Source: Sphingobacterium faecale (GTDB lineage Bacteria; Bacteroidota; Bacteroidia; Sphingobacteriales; Sphingobacteriaceae). From it: DNA of 64,000 nucleotides. The notes under the pieces were generated by a model. It had not been told where the DNA came from. It did not search any database and saw only the letters and a program-made list of their open reading frames with translations. Shown here piece by piece: positions 42,653 to 52,100 of this stretch (its first letter is position 1; each line of letters begins with the position of its first letter). The stretch spans positions 496,001 through 560,000 of the forward strand of contig NZ_JAERTY010000002.1 of the NCBI RefSeq assembly GCF_016746095.1, read 5' to 3'. The position numbers and the translations under genes are program-made.

Positions 42653-44596
42653 CTATTTCAGTCTTCTTAACTTAATGTTTTCGGTGTTTGGGATATTAAG
42701 GGGCACACGTTCTAGCGTAACAAAACTACTGTCTAGACCAAAGCCTTTCTCCTCACTCAAGCTAAAGTGTTTTAGAATTTTGTAGATTTCCATAATGATG
42801 CGGTCTCCCCAGCTCAGGTCGCTGGTTCTGGAAAAGACTTTCTCGAGCACGACGAAATTAAAATCACCGGTGATTTTGTGTTCTTTCAGCGTCTCATATT
42901 GACTCGTGATATCGATTTCACCTTTAGTGACCATGTCTTCAACAACTTTTCTGAAAAGTAAACTTATTTTTTGCTCTTCTCTGAATCCAAGTTTAAAGTC
43001 AATCCGGATTAGTTTGCCTGGAATAAGCTGTTTTACGGTGTAGTCTCTGGCGTGAGGGGTATCCATTACATCGACATGGACTAACCAATAGACATCTGCT
43101 CTTTTTGGTTTTTTATTGATTAGCGAGTAGATTATTTTGGTTTCTATTTCTTCCATATTGTTAGCACTGGTCAGATATACCAATTGAGAAGCAAAAGTGG
43201 GTACCGACTTGTCGTCACTGAGTTTGGAAAGGATCGGATAGTATTTTTTGATGTCATCAAACCGTACAAATCTATTTTTTATTTTTCGGGCATTATACCA
43301 GGCAAACATCACGGTGAATATACTACAGGCCAAAATAAGTGTCAACCATCCACCATGGGCTATCTTGACACCATTTCCCATTAGAAAACCTATTTCGATC
43401 GTGAAATAAACGAGGGCAAAAAGTATAATCCACAGTTTGTTGATACGTTTTCTCATCATAAAGAAAATGACCAATATTGTGGTAGATAGAAATGTTAGAT
43501 TGATAGCTAGACCATAAGCAGCCTCCATGTTGCTTGATTTTTGGAATATGGCGATAATCAACATGCACCCCAGAAATAAGATCAGGTTGATAGAAGGCAC
43601 ATAAAGCTGTCCTTTTTGATCACTGGGATACCTAATGGTGACTTTGGGCCAGATATTGAGCCTTACAGCTTCGGAGATCAGTGTATAAGAACCTGAAATC
43701 ATCGCTTGACTGGCAATGACTGCAGCTATAGTGGCTATAGTAATACCATATATCAGGAACCAATCCGGCATGATGGAGTAAAATGGATTCCGATCTCCTA
43801 AGACAGAACCTTCGTGCATGATAAGCCAAGCACCCTGGCCAAAGTAATTGAGGATTAGGGTAAACTTAACAAAGATCCAACTTACGCGGATATTTGATTT
43901 GCCGCAATGTCCCATATCGGAATAAAGAGCTTCTGCTCCAGTGGTACATAGAAAGATAGCTCCTAGGATAAATAATGCATCTGGATAGTTAATGATCGTC
44001 TCTAGCGCATAGTAAGGGTTTAAAGCCTTGATGACTTCAGGGGCATAATGAATATAGGAAAGTCCTAGAATACCAATCGTACTGAACCATACGAGCATGA
44101 GTGGGCCGAATACGCGACCGACAATAGAAGTTCCAAAGCGTTGAATAAGGAATAAAAGAGAGATTATCAATACGACTACCGGGACCGTCGGAAAAGACGG
44201 ATTATGAATGGCTAGCCCCTCAATGGCTGTGGAGATGGTGATGGCTGGTGTAATCATACCATCGGCCAATAGGGTTGATGCGCCTATAATAGCCGGTATA
44301 ATCAGCCATTTTGCTTTTCTACGAACGAGCGAGTATAAAGATAATATGCCTCCTTCGCCTTTGTTGTCTGCATTTAATGTAATCAGTACATACTTGACGG
44401 TAGTCTGTAATGTGAGTGTCCAAAAAACGCAGGAAATACTGCCTATAACGAGGTCTTTGTCAATGGATCCTTGGTTGAAAATTGCTTTGAAGACGTAGAG
44501 AGGGGAGGTTCCGATGTCTCCAAATATGATGCCTAAGGAGATTAGTAATCCGCCCATACTAAGGCGGTTGAGTGTGTGTTTATGGTCTGAGCCCAT
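42653..44596 (-). CDS. kup: KUP-family potassium uptake protein
   Basis: A 647-residue inner-membrane K+/H+ symporter. The opening SLGIIFGDIGTSPLYVFKAI is the KUP signature, with about twelve transmembrane helices to residue ~430 and a cytosolic C-terminal domain after it. The frame is open to a TTG at 44635, but the ATG at 44596 gives a tail (MGSDHKHTLNRLSMGGLL) typical of the family, so the shorter start is preferred. It converges on the permease gene. Confidence 0.92.
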   Translation of the reverse strand: MGSDHKHTLNRLSMGGLLISLGIIFGDIGTSPLYVFKAIFNQGSIDKDLVIGSISCVFWTLTLQTTVKYVLITLNADNKGEGGILSLYSLVRRKAKWLIIPAIIGASTLLADGMITPAITISTAIEGLAIHNPSFPTVPVVVLIISLLFLIQRFGTSIVGRVFGPLMLVWFSTIGILGLSYIHYAPEVIKALNPYYALETIINYPDALFILGAIFLCTTGAEALYSDMGHCGKSNIRVSWIFVKFTLILNYFGQGAWLIMHEGSVLGDRNPFYSIMPDWFLIYGITIATIAAVIASQAMISGSYTLISEAVRLNIWPKVTIRYPSDQKGQLYVPSINLILFLGCMLIIAIFQKSSNMEAAYGLAINLTFLSTTILVIFFMMRKRINKLWIILFALVYFTIEIGFLMGNGVKIAHGGWLTLILACSIFTVMFAWYNARKIKNRFVRFDDIKKYYPILSKLSDDKSVPTFASQLVYLTSANNMEEIETKIIYSLINKKPKRADVYWLVHVDVMDTPHARDYTVKQLIPGKLIRIDFKLGFREEQKISLLFRKVVEDMVTKGEIDITSQYETLKEHKITGDFNFVVLEKVFSRTSDLSWGDRIIMEIYKILKHFSLSEEKGFGLDSSFVTLERVPLNIPNTENIKLRRLK

Positions 44597-44732
44597 AGGT
44601 GTTTTTACAGTGTTACTATTAAAATATGGTGCCAATATAGAGCAAAATACTGATGTAACGAATTTTCTTGTTAAAAATTGTTAAAAGCTCCGAAAAAAAG
44701 TGAAAATCGTACCTTGCTAGATCTAAAAAAAC

Positions 44733-44740
44733 TAACTTTG
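44733..44740 (+). promoter_or_regulatory. -7 box TAACTTTG of the T9SS-tail protein gene
   Basis: Exact TAnnTTTG match, 73 bases upstream of the ATG at 44814. Confidence 0.45.
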
Positions 44741-44813
44741 TATTAGGAAGTGTGGATCAGATTATTTAGATTTGACTAAACCATTTCCGATTACTTGTTG
44801 TCTAAATTAAATA

Positions 44814-45230
44814 ATGAAAATAAATATCCATAAATACGTAAAAATAATGTGCACGGGCTTATTCATCTTGGCCTCGGCATATTTTGCCCATGCCAATGGG
44901 ATAAGCGTAGCATATGGATCGCATAATAATCTATTTTCTTTAGATGCTAAGGATCAGGGAAGTGACAAGGTGATTACAAATGTAAAAGTAATGTATAACC
45001 CTGTGGCGGAGCAGATAAGTGCTTCGTTTAAATTGACCAAGCAAGGGAATGTTTCCATAAAATTAATGGATGCCCTAGGTAATGAGGTGCTAAATTTATC
45101 CAACTCATCACTTGATGCAGGTAGTCATAATCTTTCTTTTGAAACGGAAGGAAAGGTATCAGCTGGCTTTTATTTTGTGAGAGTTAGTTTTGGAGCAGAG
45201 ACAGTGGTCAAACGAATCTCCATTCGTTAA
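44814..45230 (+). CDS. Small secreted protein consisting mainly of a T9SS type A sorting domain
   Basis: A 138-residue protein. Residues 1-28 form a signal peptide (KIMCTGLFILASAYFAHANG). Residues ~55-138 match the type A C-terminal sorting domain of the type IX secretion system: VMYNPVAEQISASFKL, the NVSIKLMDALGNEVL block and the closing GFYFVRVSFGAETVVKRI. Only ~25 residues separate the two, so no cargo domain remains. It could be a processed surface peptide, a regulator of the T9SS or a decayed secreted protein. Confidence 0.75.
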   Translation: MKINIHKYVKIMCTGLFILASAYFAHANGISVAYGSHNNLFSLDAKDQGSDKVITNVKVMYNPVAEQISASFKLTKQGNVSIKLMDALGNEVLNLSNSSLDAGSHNLSFETEGKVSAGFYFVRVSFGAETVVKRISIR

Positions 45231-45299
45231 TAATTTTAAATCAATATTAAAAAGCAGGTTTTTCTTAGCTTCGTTCTATTTATCAGTTTATTGAAAGGA

Positions 45300-45740
45300 C
45301 TAAAAATTTCGCTTTTTACGATTTAAGGTCAATGTTCTTTTCTTGTAATTTATTATCCCTCCATAATTTAGTAAGATGTCGCCGCCTAATACGCCTATGA
45401 TAGAAGGTAGATTCATTTGAGTGTAGGCGTAATTGATAGTTGACAGATCCAGAATAGCCACTTCAGTCGGTTTACAGATCCAATCTTGTATGCTGAACTC
45501 TTTAAGGGTCATGGTTTCACTTTTCATTTCATTTGTGCCCAACCCCGTTGATAGAAGATCGGATGTGATAAAGGAGGTTTCCGGTATTCCAGATTGAAGA
45601 AGCGTACTTCTGTCAAATACGGTTTTGCTGGCTCCGGTATCTACGACCATGTTATGAGCTACGCCGGATATAGTTACTTCTACAAGAATGTGAAAGCCTT
45701 CTTCCTCTAGTTGAAGGAGCTGTAACGGAATTTTGTGCAT
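45300..45740 (-). CDS. Retropepsin-like aspartic protease homologue
   Basis: A 146-residue protein with a single aspartic-protease motif: VVDTGASKTVFDRSTL near residue 30, followed by a second hydrophobic-hydrophobic-glycine block IIGVLGGDILLNYGG. This is the clan AA pattern of bacterial single-domain pepsin-like proteases that act as dimers. No signal peptide is visible. Substrate is unknown. The mdh gene lies just upstream on the same strand, with a hairpin between. Confidence 0.7.
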   Translation of the reverse strand: MHKIPLQLLQLEEEGFHILVEVTISGVAHNMVVDTGASKTVFDRSTLLQSGIPETSFITSDLLSTGLGTNEMKSETMTLKEFSIQDWICKPTEVAILDLSTINYAYTQMNLPSIIGVLGGDILLNYGGIINYKKRTLTLNRKKRNF

Positions 45741-45753
45741 GTATGTGTTTTAT

Positions 45754-45778
45754 GTCAGCAACGATATACGTTGCTGAC
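45754..45778 (-). terminator. Terminator after mdh
   Basis: GTCAGCAACG (45754-45763) pairs with CGTTGCTGAC (45769-45778) around ATATA, 13 bp beyond the mdh stop. Confidence 0.75.
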
Positions 45779-45790
45779 GTAAATAGGGGC

Positions 45791-46729
45791 TTATATAATG
45801 TTGTTGTCTTTGAGTACTGCATTCATATGGCGTACCGCCTCGGCACTAGCTTTAAAAGAAGCTTGTTCTTCTTTAGTAAGCTCTAAGGGTACGATCCGAT
45901 CCCAGCCTTTTTTATTGATAATAACCGGTACTCCTATGTTAATATCGTCTTCACCCATTTCTCCTTCTAGATAGACTGATGCAGTGAAAAGTTTATTTTC
46001 GTTTAATACAATGCTTTTAACCATGGCAGCGGTCGCTGCTCCTGGTGCGTACCAAGCTGATGTGCCTATTAAAGCGGTAAGTGTCGCACCTCCAACCATA
46101 GTCTTTTTGACGATATCAGTTTGTTCTTCTTCTGTCAAAAATTGAGTTACAGGAAGGCTATTCCAAGTAGCTTTTTGTATCAAAGGGATCATCGTGGTAT
46201 CCCCGTGTCCTCCAATAACCAAGGCATTTAAATCGGAAGGAGAGGCATTTAGTTTTGTTGCGAGCTGAAACTTAAAACGCGCTGAATCCAGTGCTCCGCC
46301 CATACCGATTATTCTATTCTTGGGTAGGCCACTTGTTTTGAGAGCAAGATAGGTCATCGTATCCATAGGGTTTGATACGACTAGAATGATAATCTCAGGA
46401 GAATGTTTTACTAAGTTTTCGACAACCGTTTTTACAATGTTGGCATTGGTGCCGATCAGCTCCTCCCGGGTCATACCAGGTTTACGGGGAATACCTGAGG
46501 TGATCACCGCAACGCTACTGCCTGCCGTTTGTAAATAATCATTCGTTACTCCTTTTATCTTTGTATCGAAACCGAGCAGTGCTGCCGTTTGCATCATATC
46601 CTGTGCTTTACCTTCTGCAACACCTTCTTTAATATCCAATAATACAACTTCTTCGGCAAAATTAGCTCTTGCAATATTATCGGCTGTGGTGGCGCCCACA
46701 GCTCCGGCTCCTATAATTGTGATCTTCAT
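45791..46729 (-). CDS. mdh: Malate dehydrogenase
   Basis: A 312-residue cytosolic NAD-dependent enzyme of the TCA cycle, oxidising malate to oxaloacetate. NAD-binding GAGAVG is at 7-12; the substrate arginines are R82 and R88 in IPRKPGMTREEL and R151; the catalytic pair is D148/H175 (GGHGDTTM). The arginine at 82 is characteristic of malate rather than lactate specificity in the LDH-like MDH group. Confidence 0.96.
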   Translation of the reverse strand: MKITIIGAGAVGATTADNIARANFAEEVVLLDIKEGVAEGKAQDMMQTAALLGFDTKIKGVTNDYLQTAGSSVAVITSGIPRKPGMTREELIGTNANIVKTVVENLVKHSPEIIILVVSNPMDTMTYLALKTSGLPKNRIIGMGGALDSARFKFQLATKLNASPSDLNALVIGGHGDTTMIPLIQKATWNSLPVTQFLTEEEQTDIVKKTMVGGATLTALIGTSAWYAPGAATAAMVKSIVLNENKLFTASVYLEGEMGEDDINIGVPVIINKKGWDRIVPLELTKEEQASFKASAEAVRHMNAVLKDNNII

Positions 46730-46832
46730 CGGTTTTCAAGTTTAACGTATCTAATAACTAAATTTACTTAATATTACTTGTTTAAAAAAGGATTGAAGTA
46801 AAAAATAGATGGCACGTAGTCGAGATAGTAAT

Positions 46833-49145
46833 TTAAAAAGGATAACCTATTGCTAAATTGAAGATAAGATTGTCTCTTCTCCATTTGGAGCTCCTTATAT
46901 CGATATCTTTGAATACCCAACGATCTCCTTTTGGAAGATAAGGGATTCTAAATGGCATAGCAAAATCGGTGCGTATGATCAAGAAATCAAAGTCAAAACG
47001 AAGCCCCGCACCTCCACCAACAGCAAGTTCGGTTATGAAATCTTTGGAAAACTGTCCTCCAGGTTTGTTGACATCTGGCCTCTGCAACCAGACGTTCCCA
47101 GCATCTACGAAAGCAGCCCAGTGTAGAAAACCAGCAAGTTTGGATCTGTATTCGGTATTCAATTCCAATTTGTAATCTCCGGTTTGGTCTGCAAAGAAGT
47201 TGTCGGCTCCTATATTTTCAGGGGCGGATGAACCTGGTCCAACCGCTCTAGCCCGGAAAGCTCGAAGGCCATTAGGCCCTCCGCTATAATACTGTTTGAG
47301 GTAGGGAAGAGAGTAGGAGTTGCCATAGGAATAACTCGTTCCTATCATTAGCCGAGACGCTAATTGAGCATCCTTACCTAATTTCATATAATGCCTAAAG
47401 TCACCTTCGACACGAACAAATTGACTGTATACGGTGCCAAAAAGTGTACGTGTTTCGTCTTTTTTATAGCTCGCTCCCTGGATGAGACCTAATACATTTC
47501 CGGAAAGATTAATTCCCCCTTTGAAGTAAAAGGTATGTTTTAAATTCTGATCCATGGAGTTGGTAAACGTATAGGTGTAGTTAGGGCCGAAGGAGAATTG
47601 AGGATCAACAATACGTTTTAGTGTCGGTACAGTATCCATTTGAGCCTGATAATCTGCGGATATGTTCCGGGGTTGTACATAGATGATCTCTGCCAGTGTC
47701 AGATCATGCTGTTTTTGATCATTTTCTTTCCACATATAACCATAATTTAAAGTGGAAGAGTTCAGGACATAGGCCGTCCGTCTATTTAAGAATTCGTATC
47801 CTAACTTTAAGTAGGTTTTAGGTATGAATCGTTTGGAAGGAGCCCATTTGTACGGGGAAAGTAGCCGGGGCCAGGTGATGGCAACCTCGGCTCCATATCT
47901 GTAATAAGCAGAATTTAAATTAACTTTTCCTCCCGTCTGTGTTTCATATCCCCCAAAAACGTTAAGTGTAACTGTTTCTGCTCCCTTAAAGGCATTGCGC
48001 AATGTCCACGTTACGTTTGCTTCAGAACCATTGTATACGGTAGCTGTTTTACCTAAAATCTCAAAACGTAATGATTTCTTGGGAAGAGGCGTGAGATAAT
48101 AGTAGACATCCAAAGTGTTGGCTGAATCTGGACTGTTTTCGAAATTGTTTTTAACGAACTTAAAGGTGTTCAGATTTACCAGATGATTAATGGTCTGATT
48201 GTGGTCATGCCTGTTATATAATTCCCCCTTTTCAAAGAAAATATGATTGGCTAATACTTTCTTTCGAAAAGTATTCTGTGGATCTAGGAAATAAATACCA
48301 TTGTTAAACAAATCCATATTTCGCGAACTCCTGCGTGTATATCCTTGCGATCCTAGTGTGTAGTTCGGATAGACATAGATATTACCTATGCGTTGTGGTT
48401 GTTTTGCTTGCTTTGTTGTTTCTGGCTTTATTGTCACATACATATCAACTTTATGATTTCCTATTGTACTGTCTACTTCAACCAAAAGATTGTCTGGGTT
48501 AAAATAATAGTAGCCTTTGTTTTTTAGAAGATTGTCAATACGTTCGCGTTCACTGATAATAACATCTAGATTATAATTAGCCCCTTTCTTTAATAAAGAA
48601 CCTTCTTTGACTGAAAGGATATCGCGGCCAATAGCAGACAGAGAGTCCATGCTATAACTAAGTGAGTTGATCCGGTATATCTTACGTGGTATCGCAGTAT
48701 AGAGAACACTGGCATACTTTCCTTTTATAATAGTATCGGAACTGACCGACGCATTAAAAAAACCTATGTTTTCCATGCGGTTACGTAATAGGTTTTCATT
48801 GTATTCGCGGTTAACGTCACTTAGTAAAACGGGAGCTTCACCTTGCTTTTTTAAAAAATTTCGGACAAGGTTTTGGCTGCTGTCATAGCCTCCTCCCATA
48901 TTCCAAAATATAAGCTTCCATGGTACACCTAAAGCTTTCTTATTAGGCTTGGGTAGTAGCAAAGACTCTAGATGTTCCTCAAAGGCTAATTTTCGTTGCG
49001 GATTAATGGCTGTATCGAGTTTTAAATCGACCTCACCACCGGTATATAATTTCTCCCCCTCGGCAATGTATTTTGTCGAATTACAAGAAAACAATACTGA
49101 AATAAATAGTATAGATACGATTGATAATGTAATTCTAGTGTGCAT
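46833..49145 (-). CDS. tamL: TamL-type outer-membrane assembly lipoprotein (BamA/TamA family)
   Basis: A 770-residue outer-membrane protein of the Omp85 family. Residues 1-20 end in a lipobox (SILFISVLFSC), so it is a lipoprotein, the feature defining TamL in Bacteroidota. POTRA-like repeats fill ~residues 30-380 (NREYNENLLRNRMENIGFFN; KEGSLLKKGANYN; FEKGELYNRHD), and the C-terminal barrel ends in NLIFNLAIGYPF with VAG-type motif GGPNGLRAFRARAVG. It works with TamB in moving substrates to the outer membrane. The frame reaches 49205, but the ATG at 49145 gives the signal sequence; its start overlaps the tamB stop by 11 nt. Confidence 0.88.
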   Translation of the reverse strand: MHTRITLSIVSILFISVLFSCNSTKYIAEGEKLYTGGEVDLKLDTAINPQRKLAFEEHLESLLLPKPNKKALGVPWKLIFWNMGGGYDSSQNLVRNFLKKQGEAPVLLSDVNREYNENLLRNRMENIGFFNASVSSDTIIKGKYASVLYTAIPRKIYRINSLSYSMDSLSAIGRDILSVKEGSLLKKGANYNLDVIISERERIDNLLKNKGYYYFNPDNLLVEVDSTIGNHKVDMYVTIKPETTKQAKQPQRIGNIYVYPNYTLGSQGYTRRSSRNMDLFNNGIYFLDPQNTFRKKVLANHIFFEKGELYNRHDHNQTINHLVNLNTFKFVKNNFENSPDSANTLDVYYYLTPLPKKSLRFEILGKTATVYNGSEANVTWTLRNAFKGAETVTLNVFGGYETQTGGKVNLNSAYYRYGAEVAITWPRLLSPYKWAPSKRFIPKTYLKLGYEFLNRRTAYVLNSSTLNYGYMWKENDQKQHDLTLAEIIYVQPRNISADYQAQMDTVPTLKRIVDPQFSFGPNYTYTFTNSMDQNLKHTFYFKGGINLSGNVLGLIQGASYKKDETRTLFGTVYSQFVRVEGDFRHYMKLGKDAQLASRLMIGTSYSYGNSYSLPYLKQYYSGGPNGLRAFRARAVGPGSSAPENIGADNFFADQTGDYKLELNTEYRSKLAGFLHWAAFVDAGNVWLQRPDVNKPGGQFSKDFITELAVGGGAGLRFDFDFLIIRTDFAMPFRIPYLPKGDRWVFKDIDIRSSKWRRDNLIFNLAIGYPF

Positions 49146-52100
49146 ACTGTCTCCTTTCCTCTTCTTCATTACGGATTGCAGATATTGATTTTGAGATGTC
49201 TGCATCTTTGTTGGTGGTATCTTTTTTATTTTGAACAGAATCTTGGGATCTCTCTAATTGTTCTTTTTGTTCCCTTTCTTGCATACGTTTGCGGAATTCC
49301 GGACTATGTAGCATTAGACTGTCTTTAATAACCGTTCGCACACTGTCCCGATAGATAGAGTCTGTTTCCATTCTATCTACATTAAACCGTTTTCTAAAAC
49401 TACTGTTATCGGTATTATAATACTGTTCAAGTGCTTTTGAACTCATAAAAAGCTCTCTGAAACGGTTATAACTCATGTTGATAATAAAGCCGATACCTGT
49501 TTCTACAAACTGCCCTTGAAGTGTAGCTTGGTATTGGTTTTTGCGATATACTCTGGCAAAGTAACGGCCGTCTTTGGAAAGCTGGTAATCGATAGAAATA
49601 TCACCAGCGATATTATTCGGTTTTTCGCCGGGACGTGTATTTCCCTCTACTTCAAAATTAGAGCCGACTGTAATTTTTAACCGGTCGTCAAATAGCATTT
49701 TGGATATCCCTACAGCAAGGTCTGTTCGGTTTTGTCCCGAACCTGTTAAATAGTCTTGTTCAGATTGAAGGTTGAAATCTAATTCGACTCCCTTGATCAA
49801 GTCCGATGCCAGGTTGTTGAGTTGGCTGGATAGGAATGAACTTACTGAGCTACGCGCTATACCTTCTACTCCGCCTCCTCCAGAAAGACTCTCAAAAGGA
49901 TTAGAAGACATAAAGCGTCCCATGATGATTAAGGAGAATACCTGTTTATTTAATTCGGCCGGATCATCACGCAGGGACGCAAGTCCAATATTCACTTTAG
50001 AAACAACATCCTGAGAAACGATGGCATTGTTTTCATCTAAGTCAATGTCAAATCGAATGTCCGGTTTGAATAATTCTCCAGAAAGAATTAGCTTAACATT
50101 GAAGGGGACTCGCTGCTTATAAAGATTCTGGCTTTCGGTACCGATTTGGTTACTGACAAGTTCTAACGTCGGAAAACGACCTTTGTAAATTGCTGTAATA
50201 TCCATCCGTGCATCTAATGGATCTCCATTCCATGTGATAGTACTTCCTTTTTCGAAATCAAACTCTTTTTTAATGGGACCGAAATTGAAAGAATAGTTCC
50301 CCTTTTCGACCGTAAATGTACCGGACATTGTTATTTTTTCACTGGCATCTATGGCTGTATTGAGTTCGGCGATACCTTGTATGTTTAAGGCGTCTTGAGA
50401 GCCTTCATCGATGATGACTTTGAATTTAGCCTCCCGATCTGTGCTAAGGTTGAGGGCAAGGTCCATTCCTGATAACTTTGTCGCTGTTGTCATAGAGTCC
50501 AGCCTTGCAAATACATTAGTCCGCGCAGTATCACTCTTATCTACGAATTTAACGACTCCGTCGCGTTCTGCTATTCCAGGATTCTCATTAGGAACGATAA
50601 ACACAAAGTCAGTGTTTTCATTTGCCTTTACATCACCATCAATAACTGGTTTATTTAAATCACCGGAGATGCGGATATTTGAAGTGATGTTCAATTTGCC
50701 ATAGAATAGATCATTATCTTCTCTGGTGGAATTTACAGCCGCAAAATTCTTCGTTGTCAGATTCAGATTGAAGTCAAAATCGGTGTAATTTTTGGTTAAT
50801 ATACTACCGTTCAATTTGGCTTGATTTCCTCTAAGATCATTCAATTCAAATTGTTTGAAGGAAATTCCCTGATTATTAAAGGTTATTTTTTGTTTGTCCA
50901 TCAACAAATCTGCGTTGAGCATGGATACATTCATCCGTGCTTTATTAAAGGTAAGGTCGCCGATTATCTTTGGAGTATCAAAATTGCCACTGATTTGAAG
51001 AAGTCCATTAAGATCCCCCTCACTATTTTGTAGATACCCCATGCTAAACGCTTCTATCGTTTTTATCTTTAGAGGTTTTAATTCCAAGGTTGCATTAAAA
51101 CTGGCTTCTCCGGTAGGAGGGGCCAGATACTCACCTAATAATTGTACATCGTTCCCGTTTTCGGTAATCTTGACATCTGCAGAATAGGTGTTTTCTTTGA
51201 GATTATCTACTTTGACCAAAATATTACCCACGGTATCCTGACCAAAATAGAATTTTTGTATTTCGAGATCAGATACAAATATAGGACTACTGGATAAACG
51301 CGAAACCGTAGCTGCACCATTGATGCCGCCTCCAAAATTGAGAACATCTGATTCAAGCATGCTTGAGAAAGTCTCTATCCTAAAGTTGTTGAATGTTAGG
51401 TCGATAGGTGAATTGAATGTGCTATCTTGTGATTGCACACTGAAATCCTGCCCCTTATAACTTAATTTAAAATCCTGAGCACGGATGCCGTTTTTACCAA
51501 AACTAAGGCTATTATTAGGATTGATATTCCACTTGTCATAGTTGAGCATCAGACCGTCCTCAAAGAGGCTAAGCATATAGTTACTTTCGTCGACACTCAT
51601 TTTTGCACCCAAGTGATATCGGTCCTTCTGTGCCTTGTCTTTTATCCATAGTCCAAAATCTAGATTGTTTTCAATGACTTTACCACTAAGCACGGTATTA
51701 TTTAATTCGATATTATTTACTTTGATTTTGTTTATTAATGTCGAATAATACATGGTGCTGTCAACAGTAATTATATCCAAGCCTACATCTCTAACTTCAA
51801 TCCCATCATAGATAAGTGCTGGAGCTATTAGTTTGGCCATGATACTTTTTTGCTTACTATTGAACGTGCCGTCGAGGGATATGTCATCCATCCGTTCGAG
51901 TCCCGGTAGAAAATCCCTTAGAAACCGCGAGTTATTTAATGTCGCAGAAAATTCAAAGTTTTGATCCTCGTACTGTAATGTGGAAGGCGGCTCGTTCTTT
52001 GGATTATAATAGATCTTTGCTACATCCTGTAAAGAAGTAGCTAGATCAGTTAATTTGTATTTTCCGACCAAGTGGGCCCGTAAAAATTCGGACCGAAGAA

